Shown here one piece after another: positions 38,601 to 51,872 of a stretch of DNA of 64,000 bases. A program made the translations under genes and the position numbers. Positions within the stretch are counted from its first letter, which is position 1. Each line of letters begins with the position of its first letter. The DNA is from Ascaris suum (taxonomy: Eukaryota > Nematoda > Chromadorea > Rhabditida > Ascarididae), in assembly GCA_013433145.1 (NCBI GenBank), contig CM024183.1:1687001-1751000 (forward strand), in the 5' to 3' direction. The notes under the pieces were generated by a model. It worked only from the letters and a program-made list of their open reading frames with translations. It was not told the origin of the DNA and did not search any database.

Positions 38601-40810
38601 GAAACGGAAATTTTTCACGGAATTTCTTAAATGCTTATAATTTGAAAGAATGAATTAAAATCTTGGCATCCGATTGAGTGAGCCATTCGACTTGCTAAAG
38701 CGAAGACGCCGATCCCCACCGCCATCCGATGTCAGCAATTGTGAAAAATTCATTTATCAAGAGAAGCCTTGATTACTTCAGCATCCAACTAAATTAATGG
38801 TGGGTGTAGTGGACACCAATCCAGAAACCGATTAATCCAGAAAAATGAAACATGCATGACTTCAAAAATTCATTTATGTGCAAACTTAGGATCTCGCCTC
38901 AAGTATCCGAAGTCGTATCTTAGTCGAGATGATCGGATTTCAAAAAAGTTGGTAGTGACTGAGGGTATAGGACAGCGCTAAAATGCCATACGAGTCGATC
39001 TCATAATGGATCGACTAATGCTGTGAATAGGAGATTTCAACTGTTCATTGATCCCGAGTTTTAAGTGAATATTCTTCTACTGCGCCAATTTCGACCATTT
39101 CAAAGTGCGCTCATATCCGAAAAAATACGAGATTTTATAATTCGCTGACTACAATAGTTTCGCTCTTGAGCCGAAATGAAGTGATAAACGACCATTTTGG
39201 CGTGATCCATCGTGCAGAACGGATAACATCGTGATATCAAATATCAGCTGCCTAAGCTGAAAGGAAAACGTTCACGATTACTCAATGGATTTTTCACTTG
39301 TGATTCACTTAAAGCACTACCGTCTACTAAGATCGTTGACAACCAGTTGTGGTAGTAGCATATTTACAGAAGATAAACCTTGCTGTTGCTATTGTGCCAT
39401 TATCATCTAACAAATATATCGGAATGGTACTTGTTGCCATCATCATGTACCTTGTTAGACTCATCACTACCATATGCCTGCATAAATCACTGTTATAGGA
39501 CATAACTCTGCGTACAGGTTTTAGAATATGATGCCGATCGACCATCCATCCCTCCACTCCCCCTCCTTAAATTCTTGGGAAAGAAGCAATCTACTCTTTT
39601 CTGTCATACATCTTGTAAATACAGCCGCTCTCTCATTCCGAAGCGATACTTAACCGTTGTTATTTCCTAAGCCTAGGCCTTGATAAATTACCTCCTAGAA
39701 ATTCTACAAAGTTTACACATCCCTAGGTTAAATTCTCGGTGATATAATATATGAAGCATTAGAGGAACAACAAGAATTATGCTTGATCAGACGGGTATAG
39801 AACAGTGGGTATAGTCTGCCAAATGAATCTCGTGTAGGATGCCGACGTTGTCTCGATGGGAACGCCTTGCACCTCCTCTTACAGAGATTGTTGTCCACTC
39901 GCAGTTGACCATACTTCTATCGAAGCGCTTCAAAACTATCCCACAAACCGACCAAAGCGCAGCTTTCGTAGTCATATGACGTAAAGATACATTGCAAAAC
40001 TTACAATAACAAGTATTTGCAAAAAAGTAATATTGACGTTGCGAGCCACAAATATTTGAGAAAAAAATAATAATATTAACAATGAGAAATAAGCTAAAAT
40101 TGAAACAAAAAACTGCTTTAAATCAGTCAAGCAGCAATTTGTATTATGCAGAATGCATTAATCATAATTGTCGTTGTTAGTTATTAAAGAGCAAACACAA
40201 ATAAAACTCACATAAATAAATAAAAATAAGTAAAGTTTATACCGAACAATAATCGAACAAAATATGCGATGAACTTAAAATTACTGCAATCTGAAAACGA
40301 TGCAATTTCTTCAGTATATTCATCAGCAAAACAAAATATGGGAGAACGAAAAACAAAAAAAAAACGACGTTGTTCGTTTTTCCTTATATATAGATGCTTT
40401 TCCTTACAGCAAGGAACGGTGAACGCCATAACATAAAAATGCTTAAGTCGGCTCAATATAGAGTTGATTAGGTTAGTTTGCTAATGCACTATACACTTTA
40501 GGTTGATGAAATCGCATCCGTGCATAGCGGTGAAGGATCATCTGATGTATAAACACTGCTCAACCCCACTCCTGTCCCACCCCAAAAGCACTCTATTAAA
40601 ACTGTAAGAAGCACATAGTGCACATCAACTCTCCGATGCAGAATTCCTCTGCCTGCACGCACCAGAGGAACAAGTGTGGCAATTGTGAGACGTATCTAAG
40701 TCAAGACCTCCTTCCTTTTCTATCCTCAAATCCATGACAACCCTCATATCCGGCCTCTTTGAAATCCTCCCTTACTCCACCTCCCCGTACATGATTCCAG
40801 TACATCCTAA
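35627..40810. other. Gene-poor region
   Basis: No firm gene. A stretch at about 36.66-37.05 kb reads as a broken frame with several stops (CELNQTLISSRIADKIG, PYETVKDKMHSIPGKRNSPS), perhaps a decayed coding sequence. Short open frames at 38446-38640 (+, Lys/Arg-rich end) and 39327-39480 (+, hydrophobic) may be exons but lack supporting partners. Confidence 0.4.
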
Positions 40811-41260
40811 ACTAAGCGCCATGTCACAGGATCCAACGTAAGCAATAATGAAGAGCTTCTAAAAATTCCTCGGCGAAGAAAAATTTCCCCACGGCAGCAC
40901 TGTGCACAGCTCACCACAGAGATTATCGATCACAAAAAGATCAGTCGCGCCTATAGCGCGTCGGAAAGTACGCAGGAGACATCTGCCTCGGCTCAGACCT
41001 CACTGGCGACCTCGAATCCGCTATTTCCACGGGCATCTTGTGCTCCAACTGTATCCCACTCATCGTGGTTGTACCACTCGCGCGCACATAGCGTCGGAAA
41101 AGAGAGAGAATCATCTTCGGTAGATGGAGACATCAGCGACGTTAAAGCTGTACCTGCCATAGACACACAATGGTGTGCAAGGAACTCGGTATTGAAGTTC
41201 AGGGAGTACGAACAAGCAAAGAATGTTAACTGTATAACCTATCATAGGATGATTTTTTGA
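40811..41260 (+). CDS. GC-richer Ser/Thr-rich open frame, probable exon
   Basis: An uninterrupted 149-codon frame lies between TAA (40808-40810) and TGA (41258-41260), in a patch visibly more GC-rich than its surroundings. It encodes NNEELLKIPRRRKISPRQHC, then a Ser/Thr-rich low-complexity run (SRAYSASESTQETSASAQTS, SHSVGK-like and ESSSVDGDISDV) and ends KFREYEQAKN. This resembles a disordered, phosphorylatable cytoplasmic region. No in-frame ATG is near the start, so it would be an internal exon; acceptors at cggcag (40897), gcacag or ccacag are possible. A second frame (40902-41123) is also open, so frame choice rests on composition. No family recognised. Confidence 0.38.
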   Translation, partial: TKRHVTGSNVSNNEELLKIPRRRKISPRQHCAQLTTEIIDHKKISRAYSASESTQETSASAQTSLATSNPLFPRASCAPTVSHSSWLYHSRAHSVGKERESSSVDGDISDVKAVPAIDTQWCARNSVLKFREYEQAKNVNCITYHRMIF

Positions 41261-41417
41261 CAGTCGGAATCCCTTAGAAGCCGTGAGCACATGCTTAAAA
41301 TGCTGCCGTTCAGCTTTAGTTCTTCTTTCCCCAACCCTTCCCTTTAGAAATCTTTATGCATTTTTGTCAAGCCCAAGTGGCAAGCTTTGCTGCTTTCTAT
41401 TCTTGAGCCGTAGCTTT

Positions 41418-41460
41418 TTCTGTTCGATCGGAAATCGAGTCTTCTGTTCGATCGGAAATC
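41418..41460. repeat. 19-bp direct repeat
   Basis: ttctgttcgatcggaaatc occurs at 41418-41436 and again at 41442-41460, exact copies separated by five bases. Confidence 0.9.
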
Positions 41461-41783
41461 AACGACCAAGTGCACGCCAGGCGTTAAGCTTCCATTCTTT
41501 CTGTTACCGTTCTCTGTTCTCCCACTCCGTTTTCCACCTTATTTCCTTCTTCTCATCGTCGTGAAGCAAATGCTTGTGCATTAGCACACCGTTCAATTGC
41601 CACACCGATCGACTGATAGATATCTTTGCGAGAAACCTTGATGATTTGGCGCTTTGCAACGAAAAAATAAATGTTCGTTAACGAACCCTCCCCCCCCCCC
41701 CCCCTACTATTGCAACCTTGTGGTTTGTGAAGGAAATGGAGCAGGCACATTGGCTGCCACACAGCTACACACTGAAGCGAGTT

Positions 41784-41962
<179 letters not shown>

Positions 41963-44306
41963 TTAGCGTTTCTGCGCTTGTTAAGTATAAAATTTCGTTT
42001 TAATCATCGTCACAGAACATTGAAGGTAATATATGCTATAAACGGTTTAGAAATACGGATGTTTATAATATGGAAAATCCGTGTTTTTCCAACATAATGC
42101 ACCACTCAAACTTGATTTCAGTCAAATCCCTCTCCCCACTCCATCCCACCCTTTCCCCTCATCTCGTCCTTCATTTCCGCTTCTTCGTTTCTGGAGGATA
42201 TTCCAGTAAAAAACTTTTCTCATAGACGAGGAACTGCGTGTTGTATCATAGTGCTTGTAAAATCTTTTATTTTCGCCGATGAAGAACAGTTTATAACTGA
42301 TAAAGAAACCTAAAAATCATATTATGAAATTCATCGCATCTCATTGCAAACAAATTTGTATAGCATGTGACTTGCCATAAATTTTGAGGCACAAAATGTT
42401 GTTTTTTTTTGCTGCATAGCTATGAATATAGCAGCGCGGCTTTCGATGATTCACATTCAGCACATAACCATCCAGTTGACAGCATCGCAACTGCACCATA
42501 GCATTATATGTTCAATGTTTCGTGATGTTTAACCGGAAGATATGGCTGTAATTCTCGGTAGAATTCGATGCCTATGATTGAGGAATCTGGCCGTACTTCC
42601 AGACGGAATTTGATGCTCATGATTCGCAAAATTCTCTGAGGCAACCAAGTAATAAACAATAAAAACGAGATGATCATCAAAAACTATCTAGAATGGTTGA
42701 ATGCAAAATGAACGCCGATTAAAACAGGCAGGAAATTTTTGCCAGGTAAATTGATGCGATATGCGCTTTTGCGTCTAATCTTTCGAACCAACCAGTTTCC
42801 TGTACTATCTACAGAAAATAAACTAACTAAATTGTGGAACTTCTAAGTTTTTATTGATCCGATTGCTCGGTTAAATCCAGAAAAGCCTTCCTCTTTTTTT
42901 TTATTATCCGGCCAATGAAAAATAAAAATCCGATCGCTGTAAAAAGCATCGAAATTTTTTAGCACATTTAAATATCTGTAAGTCCTTTTGAGCTTATTAG
43001 ATGTAGATGAAAGTAGGTAAATAAGGTCAGATTTAAGGTGTTCATTATGACTATTAAATTTCTCAACAATAACTTGAGTTTTGATCATTTGAAACTCTCA
43101 GACGAGCAGACGGATACAGACATACACCGACATGTGCACAGACACGACACTGGTATATAATGCGCTTTGCGAGACGTCTGCAAAAACGCATTAAAGAAGG
43201 GACGAGAGGAATTCGCAATGCACGCTTTGTGCTATAAAGAATCCCCACGCAGTCGCTAGTCTGCAGACGAACGGTTAAAAAAAAAGATAACAAATGGCGA
43301 ATGACGCCTTCAAATAGGAAGCAGGCTAAAGAACGAAGCCTGCCTATCTTACATTCTGCGTAAACCCAATGCAGCGACCAATATTTAGCCTTCAACAATC
43401 ACTATCATCAAGATAATGAAGGGAGGACAATAGTCTAGGTAGTCTAACCTTGAAAGGAGATGAAGGAGGAATGGGGGAGGGGGGGAGGGAGGGTGAAGGT
43501 GATCGGTGTGTAAGATATATCCCATTAAATTTTACAATTATCATACCAGGAAAAAGAGGACGTTCGCATGATCAATCCTCTGGAAAGGTAGATAGGAAGG
43601 TTCTAATTCAGCCACATTAAATTGCAGACGTCCAGACATCGAAGGTATGTTGATCGCTGATCAAAACCATTTTATTTTGGACAACTTGTTGCTTCAAGAG
43701 TATACTTCAAAGTTAACTGATCTGTAATATTTGGAAAAAAACTTTCATGATGAGTTAAGTAGTACAATAAATTCATGAGCAACTATTCAGTTGATTATGG
43801 GAAGCTATAGACATCGACGACGTCCTATCATATTTCGCTTCCTTTTTGATAGGTGCAATAATTTTGCGCTGTCTTTTTTTGATTATTTTATTTTCCGATG
43901 AGATCTTCTAGTTAAAATGTCTTCCGCTAATTTCTTTTTCAAAATAACATCTTGAAATTCAAATGGGATTTTATTCAACCATAAAATTTGCAATAAATTG
44001 TATTCTTTCATGTTTTCATTTCCTCCTTTGCAATTGTTTTCTTCTTTTAGTTGCAATAATTGCAAGAATAATGTTTTGCAATAACTGCATTTTCTAATTG
44101 CACGAATGTTTTCTTCCTTTATGCCGAAATTTGCATAAAAAAAGTTCTTCTATCTACTCATAAGCTATTCCAACAACATCGAGCTCTAATTTACATCGCC
44201 ATTAAGTGCTATTTCATCATTTAAAATCCTTTTTTTTCCTTCAACACTTTCTTTCATTTTCGACTGGTCAGCATCTCCCTGCATAATTTCTCTTCCCCCT
44301 TTTCAG

Positions 44307-44659
44307 TAAATCCCCTTCTCAATCATCCTCTCTTTATCTCGAAAAGCAGTAGCAAAGATGGAAAAAATGGAAAGAAGGGCCAAAGATGGAAAGCCTCATA
44401 TGACATCATTTCGGAGAAGCCATTATTCGTATGGTTATGTGAAGCATTCAAACAAGCCTTCTTCATTCCGCTCAATCAGCTTCAATCATTCTTCGCAGCT
44501 AGTGTTTCTGAACGACTAACTGATGGTAATATAAAAAGTAAAGGTGACCATCCCTCAGCACTATCCCTTTCATCGTCATCAGAATCCATCGATAGAGTCT
44601 CTTTCATCGTCGATAAATATACTCCTGGTGATCAAAAAAAAAGGAATTTTCCATTATGA
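44307..44659 (+). CDS. Exon-like open frame, unknown protein
   Basis: After a strong acceptor (cttttcag at 44306) one frame stays open for 117 codons to a TGA at 44657-44659, which is unlikely in DNA this AT-rich. It encodes GKKGQRWKASYDIISEKPLF, then a hydrophobic/aromatic stretch WLCEAFKQAFFIPLNQLQSF, then a Ser-rich acidic part (SALSLSSSSESIDRVSFI) and VDKYTPGDQKKR. There is no useful start codon, so it would be an internal or last exon. Possible donors are gtaata (after 44524) or gtgatc (after 44627). The frame also extends upstream through the pyrimidine tract to about 44188. Function unknown; partner exons were not found with confidence. Confidence 0.42.
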
Positions 44660-45490
44660 TCGAAGAAAGCCATTTGGAAAAAAACCTTATTGCCGAAAGG
44701 AATTCTTTAAAAAACTTTGATAAGTAATCAACCGAATAAATGGGTTTATAGACGATTTTTTGATTACAACCGAAAACGATCAAAAAGAAAATTCGATCGA
44801 TAAGGTTCGAACAAAAGTTTGATTTGCTCTCGAAATTCAGCCATAAGCATATTATCATTTGCTATGATGGCGATAATCAACAAATAATGGATTTTTATCA
44901 GCACAAAATTCAAATTTCTTTCACAAATTGCAAATTTTGATTTTATTATTTTAATCGAATTCGAACTGTTTTTTTTTTGGCCAAATTTTGAGCGAATCGT
45001 GAAATTTCATAGATGTTTTTTGTCGTGCTATTCTGCACTAATGGTTATATAAGGCAACACTAATGGAAAGCACTATTATCACAATTATGCTCCATATTAT
45101 AAAAAATGTTACGAGAAAAAAAAAACGAACAACGAAGAGAACATCGAAAATTTTACGTTTATGAAGCATTTTTTTTTTTTTTTTGAAGATTACTCAGAAA
45201 TTTCTGCAAAATGCGCCTTTATCTTTTGAAATTTTTTCATTTATTTCTTGATAAAAACGATAATATCCTTTCATATGCAATAAATGGAAAAGCGCACCAC
45301 AACAGAAGTTTCCACAATTGACGTCTTTGTGTTTCACTCATCACGTTAATCGCCTATCGTGAATTATCAGTAAATACATATTTTCAATAAAAGAACTATT
45401 TTCCGAATCCAACCAATTGTTAAATGCGTTTTGGTCTCTCTTAAAATGCATAAAATTCTGGACACATGTGACCGATTATAGTTTCTTTAG

Positions 45491-45563
45491 AAGCGAAGAG
45501 TGGCACAACATGAAATTTGGTATGAGTCTTACCTTAGGGTGCACATCGGGCTCACCACACTTT
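45491..45563 (+). CDS. Possible 73-bp exon
   Basis: The stretch is flanked by an acceptor (tttctttag) and a consensus donor (gtaagc). One frame reads RVAQHEIWYESYLRVHIGLT; another reads SEEWHNMKFGMSLTLGC and is also open, so the reading frame is undecided. It lies 0.8 kb downstream of the 44.3 kb open frame on the same strand and could belong to the same gene. Confidence 0.22.
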
Positions 45564-48117
45564 GTAAGCCTAATTTACCGGAGCTGAAACTATTCCACGA
45601 ACAAGTGTTAAACAAATATGCGCACATACAGGCATATATATGCGCACATATAGATGAGCGTCGTGATAATGCGCTTTGCAAACGTAATTTTGCTGCAAAT
45701 CCATAATAATTTGAGAAGGTCGATTACTCGATACTCTTTGATCAACGCTTCGAATTCACCATCCATCTGAGGTAGGCGCGAAACCTCTATTGTTTTTACT
45801 TCATAAAAACTTGCTTTCTATGATCACTTGCTCTATGGAAAAGTCCATTTAGCATGCTTTTTTAATTCTCGAAAAGCTTCACGCAGATTTTTTTGCCAAA
45901 CATTTCAATGCGTCGTCTAAGCTGACTCTTGTTTTCTTTTTTTTGCATTGCACATCTTTCCAGTTAGCAGCGAATATCTGGGTTTTTTTAATGTTCCTTT
46001 ATGCACTTTTGCAAACATTTCCACTTGCAAAGCGTATGTGACAACATGATGTCTGTGTATATGTTTGTCTGTCTATATAAGTGTGGTTTCAATCGAAGGA
46101 TCAACGAAGCTAGAATTACCGAAACTTGATGCATATATTATGCACCGCTGAGTGCCTACCTATTCGATCTTCTCTACGTTGATCGATTTGAAAAGTGTTG
46201 TGGGCAATATAGGTGATAAAAATTGGCGCATTATATCGATCGGAGTTTTATCGTGTACCGTTTCGGTCATAAAGACTAGTCTCAAACAAAAAATTTGCAT
46301 ATTTGGTCGTTGTTATGGATTAAAATGGAGAGACGTTATTGCGCAAATTTTTTGTTGCTTCATTGCAGTTCACGCAACTGGTTGGCCAGGGGATAAGAAT
46401 CCAAAAGCGCCATATCATGTCGCCTCGTCGGGAACGCCTTTCATTTGTTTGCTTTGGCAAAAAAGCCGCGCATTGCGGAGGCTCCGTGTGCCTGTCTTTC
46501 AGCATTTTTTTTTTTTTTTTTTGCTCCAGATCGACTAGACCAACTCGAATCAAATTTACAATATAGGACATTTCCGCTCGCGTTCAAAAAAAAACCACCT
46601 CCTCCACTTTCAACGTAGCCGTTTTATCATTTTTCAAACTCTTCTTCCTTCAGAAGCTTCTAGTTTCGAATCACACAATGGACGGAGACATTTTCGAAGA
46701 GGAGAAGCAGGCTTTTTAGAGGGCTCAATCACACCTCTTAAATAAGCTCAATCAAGTATTCTATAGAAGTAATTTTGCAAGTTATTTCATTCATTGACTT
46801 ACTGCATAAATTTAGAAAAGTAAATCCTCATATCTAGCAAACTATCGGGAATTGCAAATAAATTCCTTACAACTTTTAACTTAGTGCCTAAATTGGCTTG
46901 AATCTTCGAGAATAATTTTACGCTAAGAACTCATACTCTTTACCTACAGTCGAAATTTAGGAAGTTGAAATATTTCCTCATTTTTTAGTAACGAAGGGTG
47001 CTTCTTCTTCTTTCTTCTTATAATCGTCTCACTCAGGTGTTCAAATGTCCATACTATACTCTTATTCAATGGCTTTATAGTTTCAATCGTTAACTTTCGA
47101 TTATCGTATAAACCCCATTTTATGCAAGCTTATAGGTAAGGGAAAATTCTCATCATTATCCTACTAGAAATATCAAATTTGGAATGTTGCCAAAAATTTC
47201 CACCCTCATATTTATTCGGTCACATGAAGCTCCAACACTACATAACAACGACAATTATTATTGTCCTGATGTTTTTAATATTGTTTCAAAAAATGCATCA
47301 CCTATGATTTCTTTTTTTTTCTCACCATAGATAAAATTTTTCACAACGTGGAAAAAAATTTTTTTCCGAATAAATAAAATTTAGAAATGCTGAAATTTTT
47401 CCCGCATAATTTCAAAAATGTGTATATTATGCAATCCTACAGGCAAAAATATTTCCTAACTTACCTTCTCATTATTAGTTTTTACAGGAGAACGACAAAA
47501 TTACTTGCAAAAAAAGTGTCTTTTGGCAGTCGCAATCGCCACCATTTCAGGAGCATTCAGTCAGACATCATACTTCTCTTTGTTATGTACTAATAGTCAT
47601 AAAACTCGGTCTTTGAAGGTGTGGAAAGCTAGATGCGTTTATTCCTAGCTATGTAAAGCGATATTCATATTTTTGCAATGCTATTGAAAATCACATCTAA
47701 GCATACATCCTAACTTCATTACTCATGTTCCAATGCAGTAACGTCAATGAAATCCTTTCAGTAAACTTTTCGGAAGTTCCGGAATTGCTTTCTTTGTAAA
47801 TTCAGTCACTACCATCATTTCAGGAACACTTGTGAGAAGTGACGTCGGGTGTCATTTTTATATGAATTGAATTGTGCAGCTTGCAAGGAATGCATTCTCT
47901 GCTATCTTATCGATTTGTTTGCTCATTTCATCATATATAAACGTCGCTGTTCTTGAAGGTATTTTAACTGCTGTGAAAAGATTTCACTCATTTCCGACGT
48001 TTGCTCGATAGTTCTTAAATAAGAAGGCACAAATGTGCCATCTTGAATATTTCCTGGCTTATATTAGCCCGCCTACGCGAACCGACCGAACATTTTTGAG
48101 CCTAGGCCTTTGAAATA

Positions 48118-48146
48118 CAGTGGTTCAACCCTGAGCTGAACCACTG
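48118..48146. repeat. Inverted repeat with 10-bp arms
   Basis: cagtggttca at 48118-48127 is the exact reverse complement of tgaaccactg at 48137-48146, with a 9-base spacer. No gene is nearby. Confidence 0.6.
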
Positions 48147-49149
48147 GAATATGATAGTTTCAGAGAAGATTTGTTATTTTATTATGTTTCATAGGTATTC
48201 CTCTTTAAGATTCGTTTACGCTCATTGCGCTCCCAGAGGATGCACAGTCTCTTCTCTCATACTGAATGGTTTCCACTGAAAAAGCACGCATCTCTACAAG
48301 TTACCTCCTCAACCCTCTTCTCTCCCTCAAAAAAATATTAGAGAGGAGCAACACCTATTTTTGTAGTCTTCTAGAAAACATTCATCTCCACACCATTGCC
48401 GACATCGTTTAGTGAAGTGTGTGGCATTGTTTATGTTTTTTTTGTGTCATACCTCTCTTCCTTTCTCATCGATTTTTTAAAACTGTGTGCACATATTTCA
48501 TCAATATCCATATGTGCAAATATGCTTCCTCATTTTTTCTTCCACTTTGTTCGTTCCATTCCCCACGCATCAACCATTCCTATGAATGATTGGATGGCCG
48601 TCGATATTTGTGATGTCTTCTGCATAAACCTTTTATGCAGCTTTCTTTGTTCGGTGCAATAAAAATCTATAACGATAGAAAGAGGATGAGGATGTGAATT
48701 ATCACCCATTTGCATTTCTGATATATTGGTGATAAACTGTATAAGTGTAGCATAATATGTACCCAAGCCATGTCACAGCACAACACTAATAGACCTGGTA
48801 CAACGTTTCGAAGCCTGTGATCGACAATTGTGTACGAAGAGAGAGAATGATAGAGATAGAGAGAAAGGGATGACTCGTCGTGAAATGAGGGGCGTACGAT
48901 AGTCGTCACTGTTGAAACGTCTGGCCATCAGCAACGAAGCACGCAAGCCAAGGCGGATTTATTGGAATGGACGAATGAGAGAGTGGAGAAACGTGCAAGC
49001 TATGAGGTGAATTGTGTGTGCGTTAGTGCAATGAGCGGCCGCACATCGTCGATTCGTTGCTGAGTGATGGTTGGTTTTTTTTTTTGTGCAGCCTAAAGTG
49101 CATGTGCACGACGGCCCCCTCTCAACTATCGAAACCTCGTGCAGCCGTG

Positions 49150-49178
49150 CAGCCAGCCAGCCAGCCAGCCAGCCAGCC
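49150..49178. repeat. (CAGC)n tandem repeat
   Basis: Seven copies of a 4-bp CAGC unit inside a GC-richer patch (about 49020-49330). Open frames across it encode artificial Pro-Ala-Ser-Gln repeats. Confidence 0.9.
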
Positions 49179-50427
49179 GACCGACAACCGGCCAGTCAGT
49201 CAACCAGCCAGGCACTCAGTCGCGTTCGCATTGCGCTTTGCGGGCGTTGCCCACATTCTCCTCTCCTCCTTTGTCCCATACTATGCGTGTGGAACGTTGT
49301 CTGTCCATTGCCCCATTAGCACACACCTCACTCACAGCCATATCAACCCTCATACCGAACTTCTTTGCGCTATCTTAAGCTTTAAGCTTCGCTTTTGTAT
49401 ATATGCAGTAATTCTGCTCTTCTAGTAATTCACATTTCTTGCTTTTATTGTTGAAACGTCAAAACAGACTTCCTTTAAAGTCTGTGTGCAATATTCTTTA
49501 AAGTGTCTATCAGACTTTGTTATCACTGAATTATTGTCCCATGATAAGAGCAAATTCTTTATGATATCTCCGTATTGCTAGTCACAGACATCTTTTTGAG
49601 GGGGCAAAGGAATGGGAACGGAAGGAAACGGATGCTTCTTTTCGCTTCGAGCCGCGTTTTACGTTTCCTTAGTGACAAGGATGGATCATTTTATCTCGCT
49701 TAGAAATGCTCTAAAGGACTACCAAACAATTAAAATATTGGTCATGACTCAATAGGCTTTTCATGAGGATGACAAGAAAAAATGGGCACATGAATGCCTT
49801 GCAAATTTATGCAAATTGTAATGGCGAGATGCATCATCGGAGACGTTCCAGCAATTTCACTTCCTTACTTGATGTATATCTCTGCTTTTTTTCTCGTTAA
49901 TTCAGAATAAACGGAGAGTTGATTGCTTTCGGTTGGAAGCATTTCACCCATATGGCCGAAAAATCCAATTAAATGGAACATTTAGTTCAGTTAATACCAG
50001 CCATTGCCAAAGACAAACGTTTGTGATCGGCAAGATACCTTTGAAAGTAAAGAGACTTGCATCCATCGCAGTTTCCGACTAGAAAGAGAGAATCAGTCAA
50101 TGGTCGGTTAGGAGGAAAACTTTGAAAGTTAAGAGAAGGCAGTTGCATTAATTTGAAGTTCTAATTTGTTTAGTGATAGCAGGTGTAGAATTTTTATATT
50201 TGTGATAGATGGATTTTCAATTTTTCTGGTGAAGAAAATTTTCCTCCACAGTCGAGATGAAGAAATGAAAAAGGACGTATAACATCCTCCTCCTATCCTA
50301 CTTGAATATGTAAATCGCCTAATTCACTCACCAGAAGCCACTTTTTTTTGGAGGGGGGTGGAGGAGTGGGGGGACTTTTGATGTAAAATGAAATATTTCA
50401 ACGAAAGCTGCTTTGCTTTATAATTGC

Positions 50428-50449
50428 AAAAAAAAAAAAAAAAAAAAAA
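50428..50449. repeat. Poly(A) run, ~22 bp
   Basis: A homopolymer A run in gene-poor DNA. It could mark the tail of an old retrotransposed copy, but no coding remnant is visible upstream. Confidence 0.9.
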
Positions 50450-51872
50450 CGCGTATAGCTATTGCATCGAAACGTCTTGCGGTTTCTTCGGCCTTGCGCA
50501 GCAAGTGCTTCCTTTAGTTCATTCAATGTGCCCTTCATTGTCCATACATTTTAGTTGAATGCTTTGTTCACTATTCGTGACGTCTTCCTGCTTTTTTTGT
50601 ATCACAAATTTGCGCTTTCAGAGTGCAATACAGTAATGTTGTGTCGTGTCGTCGTATGTGACTGTCTGAGAGTGTCTGTCTGTTGTTCGTCAGGTATGAT
50701 TTATGAAGGGTGAAACGACAGGTATGGATTTTGATAAATATAGCCATCAAGTATACCATTTAGTGACTATCAAATTGATCCATTATAAATGAAAAAAATT
50801 TCTTAACAATAAAAAATTTTCATCCGCTTCAAATCGTTAATTCCTTCTTCTTAAATCAATCGATCGTAATGATGAAGCTATTCTTTCTAGACTAATCGAT
50901 ACACAAAAAAAACACAAATTTTTTTTTTCTTCTACAAGGAATTTTTTATGAATGATTAGACTAGTTGAAATATAGATACATTATTATGCAAATTTTATTA
51001 TTTTATTACTAATTTATGCAAATTATTAGCCCTGATAAACGAAACTGCAAAATTCTATATCCAACTATATTTTCCTTGAATGCTACATCATAGAAAGGCA
51101 AACGAATTACACATCAATACATAATATTACACGTAATCAAATACATATTACGGTAGTTAGTGCATGATTGATCTGTTTGAACGGGGTAAATGATGTTCCT
51201 GCCTCTAAAAATTAAAGATATAGACGCATGAAATGTTTATTGATAACCGGATAAGAATTGGAATTCGAATTCAATTTATCAACTTCTAATTATTTTCTTT
51301 ATATTTGTCAAAGATGAATAAAACATAGCAATGATGAGAATTTTCCGATATCTGTACGTTCTTTATGAATTTGATCGTCACAAATAAATCGATTGCTTCT
51401 TCTTATAAACCTCAGAGGCAACATGGATTAAATATGATCCCATTCGTGCGATTGGATCTAATACAACCACGACCGACCGCTCACTTGATCTTGGTTCACA
51501 TCATATCCCTCCTCCCCCATGTTTCTTCAAAAGCTTGATTCTACTATTCTTCAAATTCCTAATCCCATTCTAGGTGAATCGATTAAATCAAGCACGTTTG
51601 TGGGGATTCATTCAGCTGCGATACTTGAAGGAATAAACAAAATAATTGCAAGTTGGAAAGTATTTTCTTCCAAAATTTTCCACTCTTCAGGTACGCTCGT
51701 TCGGTTCTTTGCTTTGCTTTGTAGATATTCTCCAATGCATTGTGTTTCATCGCATATTATAGCGACATGAAAACTTCGTTCTTTTCCGCGGTAAAAACAC
51801 TGCTTTGTATGTATTAGGTCGACAAGTACGTTCCCTTTCACTCAGTAAGGAATACTTCACGGTTGCTTCCCT

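Noticed and set aside
49057..49425. 122-aa frame with Pro-Ala-Ser-Gln repeats
   Set aside because: All three frames are open across the CAGC repeat, which explains the length without coding.
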